Source of the DNA: Antedon bifida
Taxonomy: Eukaryota > Echinodermata > Crinoidea > Comatulida > Antedonidae
Direction of reading: 5' to 3'
Length of the DNA: 64,000 nt
NCBI GenBank assembly: GCA_963402885.1
Contig: OY727093.1
Coordinates: 5,157,501-5,221,500 of the forward strand
Made by a program: the position numbers and the translations under genes. The notes beneath the pieces are model-generated. The model made no database searches. It saw only the letters and a list, made by a program, of their open reading frames with translations, and had not been told where the DNA came from. Below, in pieces: positions 40,201-55,200 of the stretch; position 1 is the stretch's first letter; each line of letters begins with the position of its first letter.

Positions 40201-43200
40201 ATGTGCCAATCGATAGATGGATTTGCAGGTGTGAAAGATCCTTTAGTCCTTTGTCATATATTGACCAACTGCCTGCCAACTTTGCAATTGTACAAAATGC
40301 GGTGGACTTAGAGATCATCAACTGCTGAAATTCTGCGACACCAGTTTTATAAACTTACCAGTAGTAGTCTTGCAGAGAGGGTAGTGAAGGCTTGTGCAAG
40401 TAGCATCCTCCCAGGTACCATCATCATTCACTCTGACACATCCCTCGCCAGGTCCCTTGCTAGGTTCATTCTCTGCCCAGTTAGTGTACCAAATTGGCCA
40501 TCCATCTAACCACATATATTCTCCTTCCACCTACAGAAAGGAAACATGAATAATAATTATAGTTAAATAAAAGCTATAAAGGACAACATCAGTGGGCAAT
40601 CAAGACTAATGATTAACCTTGGACTTCAATTAAATTTCTTTTGTTTTGCAAAAGTACTATATCCATATGCATGAAAACAGAAACAGCAAAGCCTTTTCAA
40701 CACTACAATAAATTTCTATAGAAATAAGATTAGATAACATTTTATATGTATAAGAGTAAGGGATAACTAGATCGTTAGGTTACAGTGCTCGATACCATTG
40801 GTAGAGTTAAATATATATCAAAAATAAAACTTTGTTACTTCATAGTACTTTATTACAGAACAAATTTGTTTTGTATGCTAACAGGGCTAACACACTCATA
40901 AAGTGAAAAATACAAACATAACTGGCATAGCTCTACACAATACATTTCAATTTTACATTATGTAATTTTTTTTATGCGTGTTAAATTTCATGTTGAAGAA
41001 AGGGAAACTATAAATCATATCTTAAATTAATACCAATTTTAAACCCACTACAGTATTTAACAAAAAAATAAACATACTTTCATATCAATCATGCCTATCC
41101 AAACTGGCTCATTGTTATTTCCATAAACAAGTGATTCCACAAAGACTTGTTCATATCCATCAGGAATGCTCGCCAACTCTGAATTCTGGTTCTCACACAG
41201 CTGCCTGGCTGAAGCAAAGTCACGCTTTGTGGTGTCCATCATGTAGCAAGAGTCACCATACTTTCGGAAATTTGGTTGACCACAGTATTCAATATTGTCA
41301 GGATTAACGGGAAGTGTAGGGTCTGAAATATATCAATTATTAGGTGTAATTTAAGAATCTTTTGTTCTTTATTTCTCGCCATTTCTCATTTCAGTTTCTG
41401 AACTAACCTGTCTAGCTTCTACTAACGTAAAATATAGGCATATATATCATGCTTATATACTTCATTTCAAACTAAAGAAATCTCTCTCTAGTTTGACAAT
41501 AAAAGTATGATGTGCTCAAATATGGTAGTGATATACCCAAATATGGTAGTAATATGACATCATCATGTCCATATATGGGCAAATCATATTTTTTTGTAGA
41601 CAGAGCTTAACAGAATAAGAACTGTCTGTATTGTTTGACTTACCTAGAGGTTGTTGACAGACATATGCATTTAGACTGCTACAGTCAACATCATCCCATT
41701 TACCAGTCTGTTCAGCACTGTTCATCATCTTTACACAATCACTTGAGCTCTGTTTGGTCAGAAAATTAGAGGATTTAAGTTAAAAATGGTCCTAATGGCA
41801 TATAAATGGGGGTGCAAAGCATTCCTCTTCGGGCAATATCATGCAATTTACTATTATTTTCAGCATGATTCTACACTGGCGACATACTTATGTGAGTGAC
41901 CCATCTTCATCCAGTAAAAATATATTTATGTACACAACTCTAAACTTGGTTTTATGAATGCCAGGATCTGCCCATACTCTCCTCCTCTGGTTCCTGTCTA
42001 CACCCTATTTACACAGAGGTAACAGTAAGCCAAAAACTGTGTAGCTTGTCCCATGTAGAATCTGTATCTATCCTCCGCGGAAAAACCAGTCGTCCGCTCT
42101 GAGCTTTGTGTAAATGGTCATAGGGAATAACATAATAACAGATTCTATGTTTTTATTACCGTTACCGCTCGTCTGTGTATATTGACCTATAGTGACCACG
42201 TTTTATATAGTTATTCGCTTAGTAAGGTAATTGCAGTATTTTCTGTATCTTACCCCATCTGGTAACACAACTCCACTCTTTGGTTCATACATAGCCCAAG
42301 CCTCAAAGTCTAGGCTTGTACCATCAACCCAGGCAAATTTACCATCAGTATGTCGGTCGTTTAGACCAGTCCAAATATCAGTGTTTGCTGTTTTTATATA
42401 TGTTGACAAATAAGCTGAAATGACAACATTTTTAATGATAAATCCACATATTAAAAGTCAAAAGTCAAAAGTCTAACCCGCCCAGTGATATACTGAAATT
42501 TAATTAATTAATTTGAAACGATAAAGATGAGGAAATCTGTGAGAATGAGAAAAAGTCGCCCCAACCGAGATTCGAACCCGGAACCTTCTGCTTGATATGC
42601 AGATGTCCTAGCCCTTAGACCACTGGGGCTTTCATGGTTCAATCTCGATTGGATAGCAACTCTTTAACACTCTCGGTGTGGTACAGCGGAACAGCACTAG
42701 TCCCTCAATTGTACACACGCGCACCAGAGATCAAATTGATATCAGCTTATCTATCAGTATTATTCACGAAGCAGGATCATATGAAGTACTATACCTTGTA
42801 GTTCTTTGTTATGAATGGTGACCAGATCTGCATTCTTTGCGAGACACATGCTGCGAGCATCACTCCATTGGAGTCTGTCAGCAATTTCCGTTCCATACAC
42901 TCTATAGCAACGGTTGCTGTGTTTAACCCAGCCATTCAGGCAGTTTCCAGTAGGTGGTGGAGTAGGAGCGTTTGTGATTGGCTTGATATTATCCTCCGCC
43001 TTTTTGCAAACGAACGGACCAGGAATACCACAAGCTTGATCATTCCATGCAGCCACTTTAATTTAAATATCACATATACATATTTCGTTAAATGCATTTA
43101 TGGTTCATACTGCATTAACAGACAATTGTGTTCTCCGTTTTGTAAAATCTTAAATAAACTCTAGTTTACATAGATTTTGCAATCAAATGCCTGTAACGTA

Positions 43201-46200
43201 GGCCTATCACTCTTTATAATCCGTATGTTTTATTATTTTCTCATATAAACAATGTAAACACTTTCAAGTAACGTTTCAATCCTTATTATCTGTTTGTTAT
43301 CTGCTATTTTCTTGTATAGATACTGTAACCAAACATTTTCATCATATAGATACTGTATTTAAATACCTGCATTACTCTTTATGATCTGTGTTTTTCTATA
43401 GAAGAATTGATTGTTAATTTTTGTATTAGTCTCTAATTGTATTGCAATGTATTATTGAAATGAAAGATTGAAAATAAAATAAAAAATTAGTTTATTTTAA
43501 TGTTGTTTAAATCACTTGATTAGCTCTCTTTAAAAAATCTACCCTTACAATGAAAAAACACCTTAATGTGACAATTTGCAGAAGTCTCATATAATGCTAA
43601 ATGGTTGTCATGACAAAACACAACACTTACATTTTTGTACTTCCAGTTCAACACATTGCTCTGCTCCATTGAAATCATTGGGTTCGTTATTGGCCCAGAA
43701 TATGTAATCAAATGGCGTACCATCACTCCACCTGTTAAGAAATTGTATACATTTTTTAAAATAAAAGCGTTGTGAGGTGTTTTCCCAAATGATCGCATGA
43801 TCAAAACGGTACGATCAACTACCGTTCATGTTCCCAACTAATCATCCATTCATAGAAGTACTGATGAAAAAGTCAACAATCTGTGGTGACTATAGAAGCT
43901 GTACTCGCATTCATTTTTTGAACTTCAGAATGTTTCATAAACAAAGAATCAACTTAAAATAAATCATTTTTACTAAACAATTTTTACTAAAAAGTCAATC
44001 TGTGGCAACTATAGAAGCTGTACTAAAGCATTAATTTTTTTAACTTTAGAATATTTCATAAGCAAAGAATTAACTTAAATAAAACAGAAAAAAAAATGTG
44101 CATACTTATAATCTCCTCCAGCTGCTTGTTCTCGTAGACCAATCCAGTAAGACCCAATGACTTTGCTTACCTAGATTATTAGATTATAATACAAAAAGAA
44201 AGCCAATAACATAAAATAAATGAGATAAGCAAAAGCAAAAAAAAACCATAAAGAATTCTGTCAACAACTTATTATAAATTATTACTAATATTATGATTTA
44301 CTTTCATCTCATTATCTTCCGATACTGTGCAGGACCTCTTTTGAGTATAGTCACACGTGGGTTGGTCACATTTATGCATGCATTTTATATTGGTTTGCCA
44401 TAAATGAATACTTCACCAAAATATAAAAAATCTACAAAAATGTGCTTTTAATAAAACATAAATATTTCTTACAAGTCTAAAAACGTAGTTCTGCTCAAAT
44501 ACATCATGAATTGATGCCAAGTGGCCGCCTCTACTTTTACAATAATCCTCAGCATCTTGCCATCCTTTACGTCCGGTACCATAGGCTGGACTCACGTAGT
44601 AACAATATGGTGATCGATAGACCCAGCTATTGTCTGACGGACACGGTATAGCTTTAATAAAAAAAAAAATCAATCTTTATTATTATATTCAATGTGATAG
44701 GTTAAAGCTCTGTCTACACTATCAAACTAGTTTGACAAAAAAGTGTGATGAGCCCATATATGGTAGTGATATCCCAAATGTGGTAGTGATATGACATCAC
44801 ATCACATTTTGTTGTCACATAAAGTTTGATAGTGTAGACAGAGCTTTATTTACTTGGATAGATCAATAAATACCAATTTTTCAGTTTAAAACAAACCTAA
44901 AATAAAATATTAGCCAGGTCCGTAGCCAGCTTGAGGCTGACGAGGCAAAGAATAAGTTTGAAACACCCACATCCTTCGGAAAAATATGCATAATATAATT
45001 TATATTCTGACAGCTCATTAAAAGTTAATTTGTTTTAATTAATTTTTAATTAATTAATTTAAAACATCATCTTACGTGCATCTGGATCAGGAGATGGTGT
45101 TATAGGAGTAACTCCTTTGGCGATTTTACAGATCCAGTTTCTGACCGTTGAGCAATCCATATCATTCCAGCCTCTCTGACCATCAAAGAACATCTCTACG
45201 CATTCCTCAGATCCACTATCATTAGGTTCACCATCTCCCCAGTTTGTGTAACCAACAGCTGTACCGTCACTCCATTCATAGCCTTTGGAAAAGACAAATA
45301 AAATACAGTAAATTAAAGAATTTTATAGGCATACACATGTGCATATTATTTCATTTTTTCATTTCATTAATTTTATTCATCAAAGAGAAATATCATTAAA
45401 AAGAATAGAATAAAATACATTAATAGATGAAAAAGTCATCAACAAAAAGCTCACATGGTTGATGAACTAAAAAACCAAAAAAAGTACATATGAAAAAGTT
45501 ACAGAAGCATCGGCAAAAGACATTCATTTTTTAAGTTCCTACTAGGTCGCAACACAAGTAATTTGACCAATCAGAAGCAATGGATTATTCAAACTGTCGC
45601 TTGTCATTGGTTAATTCATTTACATCATTGCGTTGCATCCTAGTGGGAACCAAGCTTAAATAACAAGGAAACTTACCGCCCTCAATGGTACGGTCGTTTA
45701 GACCAATCCAGTAGCCTAACCAGTAAGCGTTTTCCTGATCACTAAAGCAATATAACAAATATTCAAAATTAATAAATGTTACTTATTTCTTAATAGTGTA
45801 CCACAATTACTTAGTGATAATCTTAAATCTATTGGAGGACAATATGTTATTCAAAATAATTTGCTATACTTTTCAGTTTATAAACCAAATACAAAACATC
45901 TCTTTTGTGATACACTACCAACATTACCTATATACTACTAAAAATAGTTCATACTAAACTCTCAATGTGTGTACAAAAACTGAAGTAAAAAGGGAAATTG
46001 AAAAATAGTCGTAATTGTTTCTGAGTTGTTGTTTCTGTATCTGTTAAACCAAGCTGTAAGTGGCTGATTTGTTTCTGCTGTTGGTTCTGGTTTTAAAAAT
46101 AAAATTAAAAAAAACTTACATAGGTGTAAATCTACCAAGTATATAAGCCTCCTCTGCAGCACTATGGAAGCTAGCAAGATCACCACCCATTTTTAAACAA

Positions 46201-49200
46201 GACTGCTGGGCTTCTAACCATGACAACCTGTTATTTTGACTGGATTCTTCGTTTGGCTGAAAAAAAATTATACAAAATTGACTTTGAATAGATTTGATAT
46301 CAAAGATAAATTTTTAAACATATCTGCTCAAATATCTATTGTTTATTCAAAAATCACACCATATTTAATGTACATAGGTACTAAACATTATAGTCTTTAG
46401 AATGGTAGGCTTACTGTTAAACAATAGTACATAACCTTTTTTTTTTAAATTAGGTAAATATTAAATACCTAAGTGCATTGAAAAGAAAAACAAAATCTAA
46501 CCAAGTCATTCAAAAATCACTTTTATTAACACCATAATTTAATGTACATTGGTCCTAAACATTATATTCTTTAAAAAGGTAAGCTTACTGTTAGTACATA
46601 ACCTTTTTTTTTTAAATTAGGTAAATATTGAATATCTAAGTGCGTTGAAAAAGAAAAACAAAGTCTAACCAAGTAACAAGAGCTTCCATAGCCAATCCAT
46701 CCCGGTGCACATTTCTGGTCACTTGGGGGTGTTGTACGAGGGGGGTTTGTGTGAGGTGGGTGTGTGTAACCAACTCGGCTCTTCTCACACACATATGGAA
46801 GTCCAAGAGCACAGTTTGTGTCTATCCAGAAACCTGGTGAACTCTGACCCGATGTTATAGATACGCAATCTCCACCACTGTTATCTGAAATAAGATTGTG
46901 TTCATGAATTCAATATGGTAGGAATAATGATTGTTAATGTATAACATTTTCTAGGCCTAAGCACTACACCTTAGCCAAGTAGGCTAGAGGATGCACAATA
47001 TTCACGTCCATACAAAACAAGGCTGTTCATATGTTTTCACATCTGTACATTAGGTATGTATAAAAGGATGCTCTAAAATGAATTTTTTTTTTACATTTTA
47101 GGTTTATTCCATAGTTAACATAAGATAATATAAATTCACTCCAATGAAGAAACAGAAAAAATATCAAGAACAGGCTCATTATATTGTAGCAGAATATTAT
47201 GAACTAACCTGGCTGTCCTTGAGCCCAGTTAGTGTAACTAACCGAAGCACCATCTGACCACACATATGTGCCTGGAGTAACAGTGTCACTCAAGCCAATC
47301 CAGTAATTGTTTCCATTTTCTAGACTCAACTCACTTTCCAACAATGCTTGACCAAACCTAAAAAAAAAAACAAATATTTAGATTATGCTTTTAAGGGGTT
47401 AAAACATTACAGTTAGCTAGAATCACTATTGCGAAGTCTAGTTACAAAATGCATTTTATTTATTTATTCAACACAATCGGTCAAGGGGTTGCGACAGCAA
47501 CAATGCGCCAGAAAATGTGAGTGTCTGCGACCTCTAAATTATTATCCAGTTGGTGCTTCCTTGGGCTCGAATCTAAGACTAGCCATCAGCTTTAGTATTA
47601 GTATCACAAGCAATGTCATATTATAATTAGCGTTGTAACAGCAAAGTGTTCAGATTTGCTTAACTAACGCTTTCGTTTGAAACTGAAGTGTCACCGATAC
47701 TGGGCGAACATCTGGTATGCAGAAATAAATTTGATTGTTTAGAGGTCAAAATTGTTGATGCATGACTTTTGTATCATAAGCGTCGTTCACTAATCTTGTA
47801 CCTTGAGCTGTTGTAAAGAACAAAAGATCAGTGTCGAAAGAGGTGGCTTCCACTATCTTTTCCTGGTTCAGACCTATAGAGTTGTACATCGCGTACAATA
47901 GGAAAGCATAACTCCGTAGGTCTGAACAGGACCTAAGACATGTAATGAGTAACCAGCGCCCATACTTACTGATCGTGGATAGACATAAGATTTCCATTAT
48001 TTGCATTACAGTCTTTTTCTGCATCTTGCCAAGTTTTTGGGCTGTTCACTATCTTCACACATCTGTACTCATGACCAATCCAGCCCTTTATTGAAAACAA
48101 AAATAATTTTTTATTTTAAAGATATATCTTCCCTCTAAAACAATTTTTTTTTTTGGAATATGCCATTTTAATATCACAAAATAGTTGTTCACTTTGACCA
48201 AAAACTGGATCGAAAAAAAAAGATTTACCTGAAAAAAATGTTAATATAAAGCAAAAAATACTTAAATTGTCTGTCAGACAATCGTTGGCTTTTTTTAAAT
48301 GAAATCATTATTTTTTGAGGTTTTTTTTGTACAGAAGTGAATAACTTTATTAAAACTAGAAAATTGCCTATTTAAATTCTGATTTAATTAATCTTCATTT
48401 TTCATGTTTTTAGGGGACAATACATCTTTAAACAAAAATCAAGTGATAAGCATTAAAAAAAAAACACTTTTGAAACTTATGGTTTGTATACAGATATTTT
48501 GACTTACAGCACCGCATCCTTTGTCAGTAGGTATTGCAGTATTTCCCACATCGATCTTCTTCATTTTGCAGATAGATGTAAATGCTCCACTACAAACGTT
48601 ATCATTCCAAGTTCCCTGAAAAAAAATACCATTTACGAGGATGATTAATAATCTGCCAGAAGCTGTCTTATTTTACTATAAAACATAAAATCAAATTTGT
48701 TCCCATCAGATTTCAAGAAACTGAAGAGTCAAATACTGTTTGATGCCATGACTAAAGTCAAACTAGTTTTGACAAAAAAAGTGTGACGTGCCCAAATGTG
48801 GTAGTGATATGCCAAAATGTGGTAGTGATATGCACAAATATGGTAGTGTGATATGACATCATCATGTCTATAAATGGACATATCACATTTTACTATCACA
48901 TAAAGTTTGATAGTCTAGACAGAGCTCAAACAAGTAAAAAAAGCCATAATAAAAAAAGCTTACATCCCAGTAGCGAAGCTCAATGCAGTCTTCTCCATCA
49001 TACCAATTATCAGGTTGGTTTTGTCCCCAGTAGGTGAAATCGACCTTTGACCCATCAAGCCAAGCAAAGGTTCCTTCATTGTTGTTATCACTCATTCCAA
49101 TCCAAGTAGAGTGGCCAAAAAGATCTGAAGAAATTTATTTTGTACTATTAAAAGAACTTTTATTGCATAGGGGAAAACCCCAATATCCTCACTATATCAT

Positions 49201-52200
49201 TATAATGCACTATTATAATTATATTATTATCATACTAATGAATATCAAATAGTGTTTCAAAAACATAAATACTCCACCTTGTTGAACAAGATTCAACAGG
49301 AAACTATTCTCTCCTACATTGTGGACTGATGCCAATTCAGCACCTGCATAGCGGTTGTGGCATTTCACACTGGAAGCATCAAAATCGGCCACTGTGTTAT
49401 CAGCATAGTAGCAATAGTTATCGTATGGTTTCCAACCACTGGGGCATCCATAGTATGCGGGTAGTGTAGTAGGAGGGGCATCAGTTGGCACATTCATATC
49501 TAGTACAAAATCAAGTATAATAATACATCTTTAATGAGTTAATTTCTGAATTTAGGACTCTACACTGAGTTGTTCTCTTTCAAATAACATAATAAAAGAT
49601 AATAAATAGAAGAAAACAATAAGGAAACAGAAAAAATGTAAGAAAATATTTTCGAAAGAAATAGATTTTATGTACGACACTAGACAAACATAACAAATTA
49701 ACTGTTATGTTTGTAAATGTCTGTCTGATTTTTATTAGCAAATTAATTTTAAAAATGTCTTTTTATCAAACCAAAAAACTTAGACGGTAAAAAGGTTCAC
49801 GAAAAAACTTCTTCAGAAGATTTGACTTTTACCATCTACGCTTTTACTTCAGTTTGTTAAAAATAAATTTAAAAATTCATAACCTCGTGTACAGTCCCTC
49901 CCAATACCAGACTCTCTGAAAACCAGAAACTCTCCCAATATCAGACTTTTCTTGAAGTCCAAACATAACAGTCCCAAATTCATTTTAACCATTAAAAACA
50001 CATTCCGAAAACCAGACTTTCCAGAAAACCTATTTGGGTATTGGTAGAGTTGACTGTATATATTATTTAAATACCTCTTTCATAATGGTCGTAAATATCG
50101 CCAGTGTAAGTTGGAGTAAGCCCGCCAGCACTATCCTTGTTGAAAGAGCTTAATTGACATGTTTTCTGATTACGATTGTAATCAAAACTTAAACATGTGA
50201 AGCCAGTTCCCTCAATACACCTTTTGGCACAGTCACTTGGATAGACATCCGTCAGCACAATGTCGTCCTTGCCACTGATGAAAGCATAATGGTAGGAATC
50301 GAAGTACTTGTTGATGTATTCTGTAATTAAAGAAAAAAAAATTTGAAAGAATGAGTTTGGCATAAAAAAGGAATGTGAAAGAACATGGCAGAAGTGGAGG
50401 CCCAATTGGTGGGTAGAAAATTCCATAATAACATTTATATTACTGTGCTAGGCATACTAACATGTACAAACTAATGAAAACTCCAATAACGTTTAACAGA
50501 ATAAATTTAATTTTTTTTTTTATATTGTTAATATAAACAATTGAAAATGCATGTAGACAATTGTAATATTCAATTGAAACAAAGACATTGTGAGTGTCTC
50601 ATTGAAAAATAAATTAGTTTGGAGTTTATATTACAAGTATTGGTAATAAAGAAAAAAACAGTTAAAAAAAACAGTAAAAGTATTCATTCAGCAGAAATAC
50701 TGTTACTTATACTGATCTTATTAGATCTCGTCAGTGTAGCTCAGATTTTAACATAAAATTGAAAAACATAATTGGCTCAATATATAGCATGAGTCAGGTA
50801 GTACAGTATGTGGAACATGGTAAACTGATTATGAACACCAGAGTACACAAACTTAACATGACCTATGACATTTTCCTTACTATCTTTTTTGCAGATATAT
50901 CCAATAAAATTCTTTTCACATTTATGATCATTCCAGACTCCTTGATTTACAATTAATTCTCCACAATTTTCACCACCTGAAAATGGCCCATCGTTGTTTG
51001 GTTCACCTGTAAACAAATTATATGTAAATTACTTTAAAGGCTTGGTCAACAAGAATGCTATCATATACTGTTTTTTATTTATATTATTATTTTATAGAAA
51101 GTTGCATACACATACCACTCTTCCAGTTAAAGTATACAAATGGTTCCTTATCGGTCCATTCCCAGCCACCCTCAGTCGTCAGATCATTGGCTCCTATCCA
51201 CATTGTAGGCTCAGTGACACCTCTCAAAAGAGCTATTTGAAAAAGTACATCAAAATAAATAAATACAGTACTCTGTGATCAAAATCATGAAAAAGATAAT
51301 TATTATTATGTATTAAAATAAGAATTAAAAAGAATTTTCAAAGAAAAAAATTTAAATAAAAATATTTAAAGATGTATTGTCGTCTTAAAAAATTAAGATT
51401 TTACAATTTTTTTGATGAATATGCCATTTTATTGTCACATAATAGTTATTCGCTTTGACCAAAAACCGGATCGAAAAAACAATTATTTTCCTGAAAAAAA
51501 TGTAATTTAAAGAAAAAAATAATCTTTATTTGTTCATGTTTTTTGGGGACAATACATCTTCAACTAATTCTCTTTTATAATTAGCTACTGTAGTTTATTC
51601 AAATTCTTCCTTTGGTTTATTTATGGGAATGGTTTAGATAATCTAACCAATCAGAGCATTTTTAGTAACAAATGTAACACGTTGATTGGTTTGATTTCCA
51701 GTTACTTACATATAAGGAAGTTTTCTTCTTCATACGATGTAATACTAACAAGGTCACCGCCTTCAATCAGACACTGGTCTCTTGCGCCAGCCCAGTCCTT
51801 ATAGTCAGATGGTCTTAAAAGGTAACACTTGCCAGAGGCACTATCATACACCCAATCAATGCCACAGCGGGTGTCAAAAGCACCTGATAAAAGTTTCAAA
51901 ATAATCATTCACTTATATTTTATCAGATTTGATAAGAATATACACCTAATAATATTTTTTAAAGCTATGTCTACATTATAAAACTAGTTTGACAAAAAAA
52001 GTTTGATGCGCCTAAAAAGGTTAGTGATATGCCCAAATATGGTTGTGAAATAACATCCTCCTATCCATATATGGGCACATCACATTTTTTTGTCACTTAA
52101 AGTTTGATAATATAGACAGAACTTATATGTTAATAGCTATCTCAATGACTATCTAAATATTATATTCATACAGTATGTAAACAACATAAGCCTATTAAAA

Positions 52201-55200
52201 ATTTTTTTTTTTGTGAAACATACCAGTTGGGAGAGGTGTTGCTGTGTGTACAGTATTGTCATCAGCTGAAATAATAACCATAATAATATTAATACAACTG
52301 AAATACTATAGCAAGGCTGTTTCTAATAAAAGAATATTTCGAGAGAAACACAATAACCTGGAATACTTACTTTTAGGCTTTTTGCAGACCCAACTTTCTT
52401 CTCTGCTACACGTCAGGTCATTCCACATGCCTACTTTGTAGTAGTTAATCTCCAGATGAACACAGTCCTCATTGCCAGCATTGTTAGGCTCACCAGGTGC
52501 CCAGTTGGTGAAAGTGACCTAAAACAGTATCAACATGGCCAATTAATCATATTTAAAAACCTATTTTTTAGAGAATACCCGATGAATATTCATTAATGGC
52601 CATAATGACACCTATTTACAATGAATAGGGTGTCTCTGTATATAGGCATATCCATTGAATTTAGAGTCTCTTCACCGTTGTTCACTGGCTACAATAATCG
52701 TTGCATAATAAATGTATTGGTAACCAAATATTTTTAAGAATTATTCATAGTAAATAGGTGTCATTATGGCCATTAATGAATATTCATAGTTTATTCTCTA
52801 ATTTTGTTCTTTATTATTTGGAATATGATACTCTAAAAAATGTATGTATATGTCTTTAATACCCAAACACTCAGGACGATAGCCTAAAAATTGACTATTG
52901 TGCGAACAAACAAAGCACATTTAGCAAAATTCTATTTTGCCAAGTAATACAATACTGTACTCTTAGGTTGGTTATTTTTCATTCAATACAGTTTATATGG
53001 TATTTTTCTATACGTTTCTTATTGGTACAGTTTATATATTACTTATCTATAATTTGAATTTCCAAAAATAATAAAGATGAAATGAAATAATTACCGTAGA
53101 TGCATCTGTCCATTCAAAATTTCCTTCGCCATTAGCGTCATGAAAACCAATCCACATGTTGTCCTTGGCAATGTCAGCACGTACTAAACAAAATTCAAAT
53201 AAAGTATTAATTTAATTTTAATGTCAGATAAAACAAAATAAAATTTTTAATGAAAATGTTGATCTATCAATTATGTTTGCATGGTAGATTTTTTAGAAAG
53301 AAGAAAAACTTTCCCACTGGCTGTCTCTGTAACTCATATGGGTATATGTATATTGTTGTGTGCTCATATTTTGACTCTAAGTATATTACTTGCTTTGTTT
53401 GCGTGTAGGTTTTTCTTGCTTGTATATAAGTTTGTTTACATAAGTTATCATTAACTTAATTTTTTTCCATGCTTCAGAATAATCGATATACAGTCAACAT
53501 TTCCTAATATCGGACATCTTTGGGCCGGCCAAATATCTGGTTTTCCGGAAAATCTGATATTTGGAATGTGGTTTTAATGGTAAAAAGGAATTTGGGACAT
53601 TGGTCCTCAAGAAAAGTCTGGTATTGGGAGAGTTTCTGGTTGTCAGAGAGTCCGGTATTGGGAGAGTTGACTGTATATGTTGACATCACAAAGGGTTATT
53701 AAAATCTTTAGTTATCTGCATATTTGATATTGGCCGAAATATTAAATAGCTCTCTGCATGCTTTGATTTTTTTGCTGTATACAAATTTGAAAAGATTTTA
53801 AATATTTGCATATTTACCAGACAAAAATGACTGTTCATCGGCATCTAAAATGCTTGACAACGATGCCTGCATTGATTCACACGTAGTCTTAGCTGCACTC
53901 CATGATTTAGGGTTCGTTCCAAAGTAATAGCAATTGTCTCCAAACAAAGCCCAGTTAGATGGACAACTTCCAATTTCTAGCACAATAAAAAAGAAATATT
54001 AATTCACTGTGCAGATATATTTGATTCAATATTGTTATATTTCTGGTATTATACATAATAGAAAATTTGAAATTATTATTCCAATTATGAGATGTAGATT
54101 ATTGTTATGTAAATATTACTTCTATGTGACTTCTAAATCAACATTTTTTTTTATGAAAGGTTAATAATTTAAAACATTATTTTTTTAAGAACATTTTTTA
54201 AAAGTTTGATTCACACCATACATGGCAGGCACTTAGTACTTGCACAGTGTGAACCAAGGTTAAATAGAAAAAACAATCATTTACCTTTGGATGGAGGTAT
54301 TGTTTGCACTGCAGCTCCTGTCAAAATAATGAAATATTTGAGATATTGATAATTTACAATTATAAATTCATAATTATTAGTTCATGTCATACTAAGAAAG
54401 AACAGTTCCCATTTGTCAATGTTATAATATAATTAAATTTGGACAAACCTGCTTTAATCTTGCAAATAAATGCTTGAAGAACGTAACAATTCTTTGTATC
54501 CCATGCTGCAGTAGCAGAGTCTAAAAAAACAATCAAAGCAAAAGTTCTTGTTACGTATTAAGTACCAACCAAAGCAAAATTTCTTGTTACGTATTAAGTA
54601 CAGTACTGTACTGTACTGTATTAAGGCTTATTACAACCATACCGAATACATAGTATGGATTTGTAGACAATATCTCAATTTCTCATCTTCTCCGTGTTTT
54701 ATGATGGTCTAAAGCTGTCTACACTATAAACTAGTTTGAAAAAAAAAGTGTGATGTGCCCAAATATGGTAGTGAGATATACCCAAATATGGTAGTGATAT
54801 GACATCATCATGTCCATTAGGCACATCACATTTTCTGCCACATAAAGTTTGATAGTGTACAGCTTAAAACTCTGTTTGCACTTTTATGGATTTTGGTCTG
54901 CACTGCTTGGCATTCAGTTTAATTTTATGTATCATATTTTATTCAACAGTAGCAAACAAATGAACCTACTACTCAGCAAGTTACTTATTAATCTTTACAA
55001 AAAAATATTTACCTGTATAAATACTTCCACAGTCAGTTTGACCTTTGGTATTGCTAGGCTGACCTGGGTTCCAAAAATTAACTGTTATCGGTGCACCTTC
55101 AGACCATACAAAATTGCCATCACTTGCAACATCTATTTAAAAAAAGAAAAAAATCATTACAATGTGTTAAACATTATAATATAAATACATAAAATTAGTC

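Larger units (their letters stand above)
41644..42950 (-). other. CTLD10 (end of 43055-42795, 42414-42254, 41749-41644)
   Basis: Residues about 1405-1553. WTGLND, EPK and WDD: altered ligand residues. One intron hosts a MITE and a SINE. Confidence 0.8.
42990..44651 (-). other. CTLD9 (exons 44651-44473, 44170-44106, 43731-43631, first part of 43055-42795)
   Basis: Residues about 1263-1400. WIGLRE, EPN (NEPNDFN) and WNDQAC: full mannose-type site. A Pro/Thr linker follows inside exon 43055-42795. Confidence 0.82.
45076..46730 (-). other. CTLD8 (end of 46884-46670, about 46260-46124, 45740-45676, 45282-45076)
   Basis: Residues about 1105-1262. WIGLND, EPN (GEPNDSG) and WNDMDC: full mannose-type site; ends in a Pro-rich linker. 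Confidence 0.82.
52371..53976 (-). other. CTLD4 (exons 53976-53818, about 53183-53095, 52518-52371)
   Basis: Residues about 436-567. WIGFHD, EPN (PGEPNNAG) and WNDLTC form a full mannose-type site. Closely similar to the last CTLD of the upstream paralogue (VRAD start, NWAPGEPN, MWNDL). A Thr/Pro linker exon (about 52264-52223) follows. Confidence 0.85.

Noticed and set aside
42560-42632. tRNA gene on the minus strand in the lectin gene
   Set aside because: The cloverleaf-like head is continuous with a SINE body whose tail recurs at 23672, and the loop would give an odd ATC anticodon.
47700-48024. 92-codon minus-strand ORF (47746-48024)
   Set aside because: It is intron read-through from the CTLD7 exon that ends at 47970; the part below the GTAAGT donor has no CTLD match.
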